Positions 33,890 through 43,162 of a DNA stretch of 64,000 nucleotides are shown piece after piece (position 1 is the first letter of the stretch; each line of letters begins with the position of its first letter). The position numbers were made by a program, and so were the translations under genes. This DNA is from an uncultured Oscillospiraceae bacterium (GTDB taxonomy: Bacteria; Bacillota; Clostridia; Oscillospirales; Oscillospiraceae). The notes beneath the pieces were generated by a model that did no database searches, was not told the origin of the DNA, and saw only the letters and a program-made list of their open reading frames with translations. The DNA is taken from contig CAJURY010000008.1 in NCBI GenBank assembly GCA_910589155.1, forward strand, positions 23,293-87,292, written 5' to 3'.

Positions 33890-36133
33890 TTAAATATCCA
33901 GCGCTACCTGTTTTTCTTCCATATCCTCCGGTTTTAAAATTGCGCCGGCGGCAGGAAGGGATTTGGCCCGATAGCGAACGCGGTTTGCAATCGCCGTACT
34001 TTCCAGCGGCGCGCCATAGGAAAGCTGGGCGTTTTTCCGCAAGGTCAAAACTCCCACGCCCTGGGCGCTTCTGGTAGTTTTTGGCGCAAGCTGCGCCGTG
34101 GAGAAAACCAGCGCTCTGCCGTCGGAGGAATACACTGCGATTTCCTTCTCCTCCTCCAGAGCCAGCACGGAGCGCAGCGGACTTTTGTCCGAATATGCGC
34201 CGGTAAGCTTTTTCCGGTTGGACTTGGTGTCGTAGGCGGACATGGCAATTCGCGCGACCTTGCCGTTTTCGAAGAAAAACAGCATAAAGCCGCGATAATC
34301 CCCGGGCAAACACACATCCACAACCGTTTCCCCGGGCTCAAAGCCCAGCTTCGTGGGCAGATAGTCCCCCAACAGAGAGGATTTTCCGTCGTCAAAGTCG
34401 GAGCACCTCGCTTTGTACACCTGATAGCGGTCTGTAAAAACCAGAAGCTCCGACCGGTTGGAAGCTTCCTGGGAGAATTTCAGGCTGTCGCCTTCCTTGA
34501 ACTTCTGCTCTCCGGACATCCGCAAGGACTGGGGGGTAATTTTCTTGAAATACCCCTCTTTGGACACAAAAACCGTCACCGGATAGTCCGGCAGTTCCTC
34601 CTCCGCTTCCTCCAGCGGCAAGGCTTCTTCCGCAACCAGCGTCGTTTTGCGGGGCTGGGCGTATTTTTTACTGACCTGCTCCAGTTCTCGAATGATAATC
34701 TGCTGCACACGGCTGCGACTGCCCAAGGTTTTTTCCAACTCCGCGATTTCCCGCTCCAAGTCGGCGGTTTCCGCCGTACGCTTTAGGATATACTCCCGGT
34801 TGATGTTGCGCAGCTTGATTTCCGCCACATACTCCGCCTGAATCTGGTCGATGCCAAATCCAATCATCAAGTTGGGCACAACTTCGCTTTCCAGCTCTGT
34901 CTGGCGGATAATGGCAATGGCCTTGTCAATGTCCAGAAGAATTTTCTCCAGGCCTTTTAACAGATGCAGCTTTTCTTCTTTTTTCTTCTTCTGGTAAAAC
35001 ACCCGGCGCTTGACGCATTCCGTTCGCCAGGCAATCCATTCCTCCAGAATTTCTCCTACGCCCATCACCCGGGGCATCCCGGCAATGAGGATATTAAAAT
35101 TGCAAGAGAAGGAATCCTGCAAGGTCGTCATGCGGAACAGCTTCTGCATGAGCTTTTCCGGTTCCGCGCCGCGCTTTAAGTCTATGGTTAATTTTAAGCC
35201 GGAAAGGTCGGTTTCATCCCGCATATCGGAAATTTCCCGAATTTTTCCAGCCTTAATGAGATCCGCAACCTTATCGATAATAGCTTCCGAGGTGGTGGTG
35301 TAGGGAATTTCATAAATTTCAATGAGGTTGCCCTCCTTCATATGCCGCCACTTTGCCCGGAGCTTGAAGCTTCCACGGCCGGTTTTGTAAATTTCCGCCA
35401 TTTCCGTCGGATTGTACAGCAGCTCGCCGCCGGTGGGAAAATCCGGCGCGGGCATAGTCTCTAATATAGAATGCTGGGGGTTGCGAATCAAGGCGATGGC
35501 GGTCTGGCACACCTCCTGCAAATGAAAGCCGCAGATATTGCTGGCCATACTCACGGCAATGCCCTGATTGGCCGCTACCAGAATATTGGGAAACGTAGTG
35601 GGCAGCAGCGCAGGCTCTTTCATGGTGCCGTCGTAATTGTCCACCATTTCCACGGTTTCAAAATCTATGTCCCGGAAAAGCTCCGCGCAAATGGGATCCA
35701 GCTTTGCCTCCGTATACCGGGAAGCCGCCCAAGCCATATCTCTGGAATACACCTTGCCGAAGTTGCCCTTGGAATCCACCAGGGGGTGCAAAAGGGCGCC
35801 ATAACCTCTGGACAGGCGCACCATGGTATCATAAATCGCCGCGTCGCCATGGGGATTCAATCGCATGGTCTGCCCCACAATGTTGGCGGACTTGGTTCTG
35901 CCCCCGGTTAAAAGCCCCATTTTGTACATGGTGTACAAAAGCTTCCGGTGACTGGGCTTAAAGCCGTCGATTTCGGGAATCGCGCGGGACACAATGACGC
36001 TCATGGCGTAGGGCATGTAGTTAATTTCCAGGGTCTCGGAAATGGGCTGCTCCGTGGTGGAACCCCGCAGCCCCACGACCCCCGCCGTATTTACTCGCTT
36101 TTTTTCAGTTGTATCTGTTTTCTTTTTTGCCAT
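33890..36133 (-). CDS. Type II topoisomerase subunit A (ParC/GyrA-like)
   Basis: 747 residues from ATG 36131-36133. The catalytic tyrosine lies in AASRYTEAKLDPI near residue 119. The preceding quinolone-determining region reads NPHGDAAIYDTM, where most GyrA/ParC have a Ser after the Asp; here it is Ala. Other breakage-reunion motifs (VGQTMRLNP, FPNILVAANQGIAVSMAS) are present. The C-terminal beta-propeller part (about 500-740) is divergent, with no clear GyrA box. It follows the B-subunit gene by 12 nt. It could be topoisomerase IV or an additional type II enzyme; the canonical gyrase is expected elsewhere. Confidence 0.85.
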   Translation of the reverse strand: MAKKKTDTTEKKRVNTAGVVGLRGSTTEQPISETLEINYMPYAMSVIVSRAIPEIDGFKPSHRKLLYTMYKMGLLTGGRTKSANIVGQTMRLNPHGDAAIYDTMVRLSRGYGALLHPLVDSKGNFGKVYSRDMAWAASRYTEAKLDPICAELFRDIDFETVEMVDNYDGTMKEPALLPTTFPNILVAANQGIAVSMASNICGFHLQEVCQTAIALIRNPQHSILETMPAPDFPTGGELLYNPTEMAEIYKTGRGSFKLRAKWRHMKEGNLIEIYEIPYTTTSEAIIDKVADLIKAGKIREISDMRDETDLSGLKLTIDLKRGAEPEKLMQKLFRMTTLQDSFSCNFNILIAGMPRVMGVGEILEEWIAWRTECVKRRVFYQKKKKEEKLHLLKGLEKILLDIDKAIAIIRQTELESEVVPNLMIGFGIDQIQAEYVAEIKLRNINREYILKRTAETADLEREIAELEKTLGSRSRVQQIIIRELEQVSKKYAQPRKTTLVAEEALPLEEAEEELPDYPVTVFVSKEGYFKKITPQSLRMSGEQKFKEGDSLKFSQEASNRSELLVFTDRYQVYKARCSDFDDGKSSLLGDYLPTKLGFEPGETVVDVCLPGDYRGFMLFFFENGKVARIAMSAYDTKSNRKKLTGAYSDKSPLRSVLALEEEKEIAVYSSDGRALVFSTAQLAPKTTRSAQGVGVLTLRKNAQLSYGAPLESTAIANRVRYRAKSLPAAGAILKPEDMEEKQVALDI

Positions 36134-36145
36134 TGTCACATTCCT

Positions 36146-38122
36146 TTAGGACAAATCTGCCAAATCCAGATATTTCGGTCCATTTTCCGCAATAAAATCC
36201 TTCCGCTCCGCCAGGCTGTTGCCCAGCAGCATATCAAAATACCAGGCCGTCCGGCTGGCTTCCTCCGGCATGACTTTGATGAGCCGCCGGGTTTCCGGGT
36301 TCATGGTAGTCATCCACATCATTTCCGGATCGTTTTCGCCAAGACCCTTAGAGCGGGAAATGGAAACCTTTTTTCCATCCAATTCCCGCAGAATCTTCAC
36401 CTTTTCCTGCTCGTTGTAAGCAAACCAGGTTTTATCCTTGTAACCGATTTCAAACAGGGGGGACTCCGCAATAAAAACGTATCCTTCCGTAATCAGCGTA
36501 GGGCAAAGGCGGTACAGCATAGTGAGAATCAGCGTTCTGATCTGATACCCGTCCTCGTCTGCGTCGGTGCAGATCACCACCTTGCTCCAGCGGAGGTTGC
36601 TCAGGTCAAAAGAGGACAAATCCTTGATTTTTTTGGTTTGCAGCTCTACGCCGCACCCCAAAACCTTCATCAGATCAGTAATAATTTCGCTTTTAAAAAT
36701 TCTGTCGTAATCCGCCTTCAGGCAGTTTAAAATTTTGCCACGCACAGGCATAATCGCCTGAAATTCCGCATCTCTGGACAGCTTCACAGAGCCGAGTGCA
36801 GAATCGCCCTCCACAATGTAGAGTTCCCGCTTTTCCACGTCCCGGCTGCGGCAGTCCACAAATTTCTGCACCCGGTTGGCAATGTCCACAGCGCCGGACA
36901 GCTTCTTCTTCACACTGATTTTCGCCCGCTCCGCCGTCTCCCGGCTGCGTTTGTTCACCAAAATCTGCTCCGCCGCCCGCTCCGCTTCCGCTTTATTTTC
37001 CAAAAACCAGATTTTCAGGTTTTCCCGGAAGTAGGTGGCCATAGCGTCCTGCACAAATTTGGAATTGATGGATTTTTTCGTCTGGTTTTCAAAGCTCACC
37101 GTACTGGAAAAGCAGTTTGTCACCAACACCAGGCAGTCCTGAATGTCCTGGAAAATAATTTTCGACTCATTTTTTGTATATTTGCCGGTTTCCTTTAAAT
37201 ATTTGTCGAAAGCCGCCACAAAACCGGAGCGCACCGCCTTATCCGGGGAGCCGCCGTATTCCAGCCAGGAGGAATTGTGATAGTATTCAATATGGCTGAC
37301 TTTCTTGGAAAAACAGAAGACAGAGGTGATTTTCAGCCGGATTTCCGGGCGGTTTTCCGCATCTCTGCCCTTACGCTCCGCCTCCCAGTAAACCGGCATC
37401 GTGAAAGCGTCGTCGCCGGTGAGTTCTTCCAAGTACTGCACAATACCGTTTTCATAGCAATATTCGGTGGTTTCAAATTTGCCACCCACCTGATTACGAA
37501 AACGGAAGGTCACGCCTTTGTTCACAACCGCCTGCCTGCGAATCACATCCTGATAGTATTCCACCGGGATGTCAATATCCGTAAAAACCTCCGGGTCGGG
37601 CTTCCAGCGGAAATAGGAGCCGGTTTTCTTCCGGTCAGTTGGCTCTTTTTGCATTTTGCCCACGGGCCTGCCTTTTTCAAAATGCAGGGTGTATTTAAAC
37701 CCGTCCCGGCGAACGATTGCGTCAAAATAGGCGGAAGCGTACTGGGTGGCGCAGGAACCAAGTCCATTGAGACCCAGAGAATACTCATAATTGCCGCCGT
37801 CGGCGCTGTATTTGCCCCCGGCGTACATCTCGCAGAACACCAGCTCCCAGTTGTACCGCTGCTCTTTTTCGTTCCAGTCCACCGGGCATCCCCGGCCAAA
37901 GTCCTCCACATCCACGGACAAATCCTCATACCGGGTTACGATAATCAGATTGCCGAAACCCGCCCGGGCTTCGTCAATGGCGTTGGACAATATTTCAAAG
38001 ACCGCGTGCTTACAGCCTTCCAGATCGTCGGTTCCAAAAATAACCGCCGGACGCTTACGAACCCGTTCTTCCCCTTTCAGCATAGAAATGCTGGAATTAT
38101 CATATACCTGTTTTTTCGCCAT
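36146..38122 (-). CDS. Type II topoisomerase subunit B (ParE/GyrB-like)
   Basis: 658 residues. GHKL ATPase motifs are present but divergent: EILSNAIDEA (usual NSLDE/NALDE), DFGRGCPVD (usual DNGRGIPV) and SLGLNGLGSCA (usual GLHGVG). The transducer and TOPRIM domains follow, with YIVEGDSALGSV, VRGKILNC and CTDADEDGYQIRTLILTML. Its length matches ParE. It pairs with the A subunit encoded next. The divergence suggests a second, specialised topoisomerase. The start is well placed after the promoter at 38178-38206. Confidence 0.87.
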   Translation of the reverse strand: MAKKQVYDNSSISMLKGEERVRKRPAVIFGTDDLEGCKHAVFEILSNAIDEARAGFGNLIIVTRYEDLSVDVEDFGRGCPVDWNEKEQRYNWELVFCEMYAGGKYSADGGNYEYSLGLNGLGSCATQYASAYFDAIVRRDGFKYTLHFEKGRPVGKMQKEPTDRKKTGSYFRWKPDPEVFTDIDIPVEYYQDVIRRQAVVNKGVTFRFRNQVGGKFETTEYCYENGIVQYLEELTGDDAFTMPVYWEAERKGRDAENRPEIRLKITSVFCFSKKVSHIEYYHNSSWLEYGGSPDKAVRSGFVAAFDKYLKETGKYTKNESKIIFQDIQDCLVLVTNCFSSTVSFENQTKKSINSKFVQDAMATYFRENLKIWFLENKAEAERAAEQILVNKRSRETAERAKISVKKKLSGAVDIANRVQKFVDCRSRDVEKRELYIVEGDSALGSVKLSRDAEFQAIMPVRGKILNCLKADYDRIFKSEIITDLMKVLGCGVELQTKKIKDLSSFDLSNLRWSKVVICTDADEDGYQIRTLILTMLYRLCPTLITEGYVFIAESPLFEIGYKDKTWFAYNEQEKVKILRELDGKKVSISRSKGLGENDPEMMWMTTMNPETRRLIKVMPEEASRTAWYFDMLLGNSLAERKDFIAENGPKYLDLADLS

Positions 38123-38177
38123 GGTTCTCCTCGCTATACCTTGTGATTTCTACCCACAAATATCCATTATATTGTAT

Positions 38178-38206
38178 ATTATATCCCCAATAGAAAGGAA
38201 AGTCAA
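38178..38206 (-). promoter_or_regulatory. Promoter of the topoisomerase operon
   Basis: On the minus strand, TTGACT (38201-38206), a 17-nt spacer and TATAAT (38178-38183). It would drive parE-like, parC-like, yitT and the lipoprotein gene. Confidence 0.8.
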
Positions 38207-38265
38207 TGAAAAAGCGGATTTTGCCGTAAACAGGCACAATTCAAATGAAAATTTCCGCGAAAAGT

Positions 38266-38294
38266 CCCCGGAAACGGCAAAGCCGCCTCCGGGG
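38266..38294 (-). terminator. Terminator of the EF-G-like gene
   Basis: A CCCCGGA/TCCGGGG stem with an inner GGC/GCC pair, followed on the minus strand by ACTTTTC. Confidence 0.75.
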
Positions 38295-38315
38295 TTCAGA
38301 TCAACTATAAAAGAA

Positions 38316-40367
38316 TCAGCCTTCCTCGTCCTTCTTGGCGTCGGCGATGATCTTGGCCTGATTTGCCTGGGGCACTTCCTCATAGCGGATAAAGCTCATG
38401 GAGAAGGAACCGCGACCCTGGGTCATAGCGCGCAGGTCAATGGTATAAGAGCTCATTTCAGCGGTAGGCACTTCCGCCTCCACAACCTGCCAGCCGCGAC
38501 GCTTGCTGTCGGGATTCATGCCCATGATACGACCCCGGCGCTTGTTGAGGTCGCCGATGATGTCGCCCATGTTGCTGTCGGGGATATAGACCTTCAATTC
38601 GGAAATTGGCTCCAGCAAGGTGGGACCTGCGCCGGGCAGACCTTCCTTATAGGCGATACCCGCAGCAGTCTGGAACGCCATATCGGAGGAGTCAACCGGG
38701 TGATAGGAGCCAAAATACAGCGTCGCCTTCAGGAACACCATAGGATAACCGGCAAGTACGCCCTTGCCCACGCAGTTCCGCAACCCCTTTTCTACAGAGG
38801 GAATGAAGTTCTTCGGTACGCAGCCGCCTACAGTCTCATCGGCAAAAATCATTTCTTCAGATTCTTGCTGCGGCTCAAAACGGATGTAAACGTCGCCGAA
38901 CTGACCGTGACCGCCGGACTGCTTCTTATGACGGCCATGGACTTCGACCTTTTTCTTAATGGTCTCGCGGTAAGCGATCTTGGCAGGACGCAGTTCCGCT
39001 TCCACGTTGTACTTCGATTTCAGCTTGGCACACAGTACATCCAGATGGATGTCTCCTACGCCGGAAACCACCATTTCCTTGGTTTCGCCGCTGTTGCCAA
39101 AGGTGAAGGAGCAGTCTTCCTCATTCAGCTTGGTAAGGCCGTTGGCCACTTTATCTTCCTGTCCTTTTGCCTTGGCGTAAACCGCCATGGTGTAGCAAGG
39201 TTCGGCGTAAGTAATGGGAGCAAGGGCAACTGTCTTGCCGGCAGTACCCAAGGTGTCGCCGGTGCGGACAGAGGCCAGCTTGGAAACCGTGCCAATATCG
39301 CCGCAGCAGACCTTTGTGGTATCGCCGTATTTCTTGCCCTTGGGGAAGAACAGACGGCCAAGCTTTTCATTGGTACCGGCACGCAGGTTATTTAAAGTCA
39401 AATCAGAGGTAACGTCGCCGGAAATAACCTTGAAGAAGGAGTTCTTGCCATACTGATCCGTTAATGTCTTATATACAAACAGGGCGGGAGCGCCAGTGGG
39501 ATTCAACTTTACTTCGCCGCCCTCAGCCGTGGGCATGGGCTTGCCGTCCAGAGGACTGGGAGCAAATTTCACCAGATTGTCCAGCAGATTCAGCGTGCCG
39601 AGTCCCGTCATGGCGCAGCCGCAGAACACAGGGAACAAGGAACGGCTGGCAATGGCGTCACGAATGCCGTTTTCCAGTTCCTCAGGAGTAAACGGCTCTT
39701 CCATAAAGAATTTTTCCATCAATTCTTCGTTGGTTTCCGCCACCGCTTCGCTGAGGGTATGACGATACAGCTCCAGTTCGTCCGCCAGATTTGCGGGCAC
39801 ATCCATTTTACTGCCGTCGGGCTTCATTGCAGTTTCATTTACTACGTCCACCAGACCGAGGATCTTTTCACCGGACATAATGGGGAAGGTAAAGGGCACG
39901 ACGCCTTGACCATAGGTGTCATGAAGCGTCTCATAAACCTTAAAGAAGTCCGCATGATCCTCGTCCAGTTTGGAAACATAAAACATAGCGGGTAAGTTTG
40001 CGTCGGCCAGCGCATCCCAGCCCTTTTCCGTGCCAACAGCGACGCCGCCTTTGGCCGTCAGGCAGATCAGACCCGCTTCCACAATACGCAAAGACTGCGT
40101 AATTTCACCGGCAAAAGCGAAATAACCGGGGTTATCCAGCACGTTTATTTTACATTTATTATACTCCACCGGCAGCAAGGAGGTGGAAATAGAGTAACCG
40201 CGCTTAATTTCCTCTGTGTCAAAATCACTGACGGTATTGCCGTCTGTGCGCTTGCCAAGGCGATCCGTACCCTTGGTCAGGTAAAGCATGCTTTCGCCCA
40301 GTGCGGACTTTCCGTCGCCACCGTGGCCGAGCAAACAGATGTTGCGAATGTCCTTTGCAGTGTACAT
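38316..40367 (-). CDS. EF-G-like translational GTPase (FusA2-type)
   Basis: 683 residues from ATG 40365-40367 (AAGGAG 11 nt upstream). The P-loop is GHGGDGKSALGE, unlike AHIDAGKTT of classic EF-G. Switch 1 reads GNTVSDFDTEEIKRGYSI, and G3 is DNPGYFAF, so the catalytic His of DxPGH is Tyr, as in the FusA2/EF-G-like group. Domains II-V are complete, with the KRRGRIMG loop in domain V. The function of this group is poorly known and it is not expected to replace true EF-G. A monocistronic unit with its own promoter and terminator. Confidence 0.9.
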   Translation of the reverse strand: MYTAKDIRNICLLGHGGDGKSALGESMLYLTKGTDRLGKRTDGNTVSDFDTEEIKRGYSISTSLLPVEYNKCKINVLDNPGYFAFAGEITQSLRIVEAGLICLTAKGGVAVGTEKGWDALADANLPAMFYVSKLDEDHADFFKVYETLHDTYGQGVVPFTFPIMSGEKILGLVDVVNETAMKPDGSKMDVPANLADELELYRHTLSEAVAETNEELMEKFFMEEPFTPEELENGIRDAIASRSLFPVFCGCAMTGLGTLNLLDNLVKFAPSPLDGKPMPTAEGGEVKLNPTGAPALFVYKTLTDQYGKNSFFKVISGDVTSDLTLNNLRAGTNEKLGRLFFPKGKKYGDTTKVCCGDIGTVSKLASVRTGDTLGTAGKTVALAPITYAEPCYTMAVYAKAKGQEDKVANGLTKLNEEDCSFTFGNSGETKEMVVSGVGDIHLDVLCAKLKSKYNVEAELRPAKIAYRETIKKKVEVHGRHKKQSGGHGQFGDVYIRFEPQQESEEMIFADETVGGCVPKNFIPSVEKGLRNCVGKGVLAGYPMVFLKATLYFGSYHPVDSSDMAFQTAAGIAYKEGLPGAGPTLLEPISELKVYIPDSNMGDIIGDLNKRRGRIMGMNPDSKRRGWQVVEAEVPTAEMSSYTIDLRAMTQGRGSFSMSFIRYEEVPQANQAKIIADAKKDEEG

Positions 40368-40488
40368 AAAATTTGTTACTCCTTTCATGGGGCAGTTCCC
40401 ATATATGCTGATATGCCTTATCAAGGCGCTAAAAATCCAAAATTTAAATTTCTATGCAAATTGAAAAAAGGCACCATAACCAATAATC

Positions 40489-40517
40489 ATTATAACTGAA
40501 AGTTTATGGAATTTCAA
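40489..40517 (-). promoter_or_regulatory. Promoter of the EF-G-like gene
   Basis: On the minus strand, TTGAAA (40512-40517), a 17-nt spacer and TATAAT (40489-40494). The leader is about 115 nt long. Apart from this promoter I see nothing else in the gap 40368-40609. Confidence 0.78.
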
Positions 40518-40609
40518 TGGCTATTTTTTATATTTATAACAAATTCCCTGCCTGTTCACATTCTGTTTCATATTTATCCAACTTTTTTAAGTTAAAAAAT
40601 CCGCAAAAA

Positions 40610-40640
40610 GGGCAGTCTGTTTGATTTTAACAGACTGCCC
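40610..40640 (-). terminator. Terminator of the P1B-ATPase-like gene
   Basis: A perfect 12-bp stem GGGCAGTCTGTT/AACAGACTGCCC with a 7-nt loop, followed on the minus strand by TTTTTGCGG. Confidence 0.92.
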
Positions 40641-40682
40641 ATGGGCAAAAAGTTATTTTTCTACAATTTGCACAAATTTTGA

Positions 40683-43142
40683 CTATGAAATTTGTGGCCA
40701 CATGGACCAGAGGAAGGTCGGAACCGCCCAGACTGCCATATACAGCAAAAGTCTGCCAACATCCATCAGTTCCGACGCGCCAAGGCTTGCGAGCACCGCC
40801 ATAATTCCCGCGCCAAACAGTCCGCTGACGATTGCCCACATCGCACCCCACAAAGCCCCGGTGTACAGGCTTCTGCCGCCGGTAATTACCAGCGCCGTAG
40901 ACACAAAATCAGGTTTGGTTAGCAATGCACACTGCGGCGCGTCCTCATGAGGCGTTCTGCCATCCAACTGCCCGCGGGCAGCAAAAGGAGGAAACACGAT
41001 GTGCTTGGTATCCACATGGAACTTCGCCCGCAAAAACGCCTCCGTCAAAATAAAATCTCTGGCTGTCAGTACCGGTGCAACCGCCGTGCTGCGAGTCAGC
41101 GCGGACAACGCGGCCGCCGTACTGCGGGTCACGCCATAGTTCACAGCGAACACGCCGCAGACTTCCGCGTTGATGGCAACATACACCGCCTGCGCCACTC
41201 TGGTGCTTCGGGGCATATCCACACCCATGGACTGCATGAAGCGCAGCGTTCCCACCAAAACGGAATCCATACCAATTTCCGCTCCAACGCCGCCGGTTTC
41301 ATAGCGCTTTAAGTTGGATACCGGGTATTTTTTGCCGTTTCTGGCTGCAAGCTGCCGGTTGAACATCGCGGACAATCCGCTGCCGGAGGCTTCCATAACA
41401 GAAGCGCCATAAGCAAGCACCAGCTCCGGCGGACAGTTGCCAAAGAACTTTGTTCCGTTCATTTTCAGCTTTTCCGCCGGGAAAAGATCCTGATCCGAAA
41501 CAGGAACCGCCAGCTTACCCCGCAAAAGCTGCACGCCATGCCAACCGGCAATGGCCGCGCCGCAGCCATGCAGGCGCTTTGACAAAATTGCCCAGGGTCG
41601 CCAAACCATTACAAAGGTCAGCGCAGGAATACCGGCCAGCAAAATCGCCGTAAAATTATGCACAAAGGTTCCCGCGCTGCTTTTGCAGTACATCCCGGCG
41701 AATACCCCGGAAAACACCAGTAAAAAAGCGCCGTACCAATTCAGCATCCGCTCCGGCAGCACAGGCGCTGCGGCATGCTCCATAAATTCTTCCACATCCG
41801 CTTTGCCGCACAAAACGCCGTCGCTGCGATTCCAGAGATCCTTTTCCCGCACCAAGGCGTTCGCTTCCGGCATTTTCCGGGCGACGTCCATGGTATTGCA
41901 CCGCACCCGCCGGTTCAGGAAAAATCCCCACTGTGCGCTTGCCAGCAGTACACAGGCCACGGCGCAGTATGTACCGCTGTCTGCCAGAAGCGACATGACA
42001 CCGTCAATTAAGCAAAGCACCACCGCCAGCAAAACCAGAAAATTCAAGGTAAACCGACCGGAAAGCAGCTTACTAATGCCGTCGGACAGCACGTCATAGG
42101 AGAAAAGCGCGCAGAGCAGCAGCAGTGCAAGCCCCGCATAGCCCAATGACCCGCCGCTTACTTCCGCAGACAGCCAGCCGGCTGTCTGGCAGACCGCCAG
42201 CCCCACTGCAATCAGCGCCGTGAGGAAGCAAAAGGTAAGCCGAATCATGCTGCCCCGCAGCCCATTGGCTGCCGCCCTATATTGCTTTTCCGGGGACGGC
42301 GTCTTTTTCGCCGGTCGGGAGCGCGGCGCAGTATGGCGGCGGAATCCATCGTATTTCAGCGTCAGCTCCTCCAGCTCTTCATCCGGCAGCGGAGCTTCTT
42401 CCGTCCGCACGGCCTGGAACCGAACCGTTGGCTCGTCCGCCGGCGGCTCGGTTTTCGTTTCCTCTGTTGGAAAGCGCAGCAAAATAGGAATATCCGCTTC
42501 CACCACAGGCGCTTTCTGCGGCTCCGGCTCCGGCTCCGGCTCCGATTCTTCTTCCTGTTCTAAAAACGCGGCGCTGTCCTCCTTTGGCGCAGGCGGCAGA
42601 CTCTCCTCAACGCCGTCATGCATTTCTTCCTCAGGCGCTTCCTGCCAGGACGCCGCTTTTTTCTTTTTTCGTTTTTTATTTCGTTTGGGTTTTGGCGCGG
42701 TTTCCTCCAGTTGCAGGTCTTCCGGTTCTTTTTCCGCAACCGCCACACCTGCTTCCTGCCCGGCCGTTTCCTCCGGCTCCCCGGTTGGCTCCTGCATGGG
42801 CAACCGGCTCTCGGCAGACTGCGGCGGCGCTTCCTCCTGCTCGTTCAGATTCAGCCAATACTGCATCGCAGGATCGTCTTCAAAGCCGGAAATACGCTTT
42901 TCCTCCCCCGTACTTTTCCCCTTCTCCATGGCCGCCCGTTCCCGCTCCGCTCTTGCTTTCAGCAAATTTAAAAAATCGCTGTCCGACGCGCTTTTTTCTT
43001 CCGAACCCTGCGCCGCCGGCTTTGACGCAGACTCTGTTTCCGCAGAATCCCCTGCGCCAAATTCCTTGAGAATCGCCTCTAAAGAAAACGATTCTTCCGT
43101 CTCCTGCCTCAAATTGGCGTTTGCAGGCCTCTCTTTCTTCAT
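40683..43142 (-). CDS. Degenerate P1B-type ATPase with long acidic N-terminal extension
   Basis: 819 residues. The first ~280 are acidic, Pro/Glu/Ala-rich and probably disordered. The rest has eight transmembrane helices laid out 6 + 2 as in heavy-metal P1B pumps. Remnants align by order: GIPAL where CPCAL sits in the metal-binding helix, VSDQDLFP where DKTGTLT carries the phosphorylated Asp, GMDSVLVGTLRFMQSMGVDMP matching the N-domain pattern, AVYVAINAEVCGVFAV, and EDAPQCALL where NDAPALA of the hinge motif sits. All key motifs are lost, so it cannot pump by the usual cycle. It may sense, scaffold or bind. It lies 20 nt after rlmB. Confidence 0.72.
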   Translation of the reverse strand: MKKERPANANLRQETEESFSLEAILKEFGAGDSAETESASKPAAQGSEEKSASDSDFLNLLKARAERERAAMEKGKSTGEEKRISGFEDDPAMQYWLNLNEQEEAPPQSAESRLPMQEPTGEPEETAGQEAGVAVAEKEPEDLQLEETAPKPKRNKKRKKKKAASWQEAPEEEMHDGVEESLPPAPKEDSAAFLEQEEESEPEPEPEPQKAPVVEADIPILLRFPTEETKTEPPADEPTVRFQAVRTEEAPLPDEELEELTLKYDGFRRHTAPRSRPAKKTPSPEKQYRAAANGLRGSMIRLTFCFLTALIAVGLAVCQTAGWLSAEVSGGSLGYAGLALLLLCALFSYDVLSDGISKLLSGRFTLNFLVLLAVVLCLIDGVMSLLADSGTYCAVACVLLASAQWGFFLNRRVRCNTMDVARKMPEANALVREKDLWNRSDGVLCGKADVEEFMEHAAAPVLPERMLNWYGAFLLVFSGVFAGMYCKSSAGTFVHNFTAILLAGIPALTFVMVWRPWAILSKRLHGCGAAIAGWHGVQLLRGKLAVPVSDQDLFPAEKLKMNGTKFFGNCPPELVLAYGASVMEASGSGLSAMFNRQLAARNGKKYPVSNLKRYETGGVGAEIGMDSVLVGTLRFMQSMGVDMPRSTRVAQAVYVAINAEVCGVFAVNYGVTRSTAAALSALTRSTAVAPVLTARDFILTEAFLRAKFHVDTKHIVFPPFAARGQLDGRTPHEDAPQCALLTKPDFVSTALVITGGRSLYTGALWGAMWAIVSGLFGAGIMAVLASLGASELMDVGRLLLYMAVWAVPTFLWSMWPQIS

Positions 43143-43162
43143 ATCCTTGATCCTCCTGTTCT

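Noticed and set aside
33864..34313. N-terminal extension of the YitT frame
   Set aside because: It overlaps parC completely in another frame; the TTG at 33863 has a proper ribosome site and gives the family-typical N-terminus.
37791..39395. A long plus-strand open frame antisense to the topoisomerase B-subunit and EF-G-like genes
   Set aside because: It lies opposite two well-supported genes, has no ribosome site or family motif, and long antisense frames are expected from the codon use of this genome.
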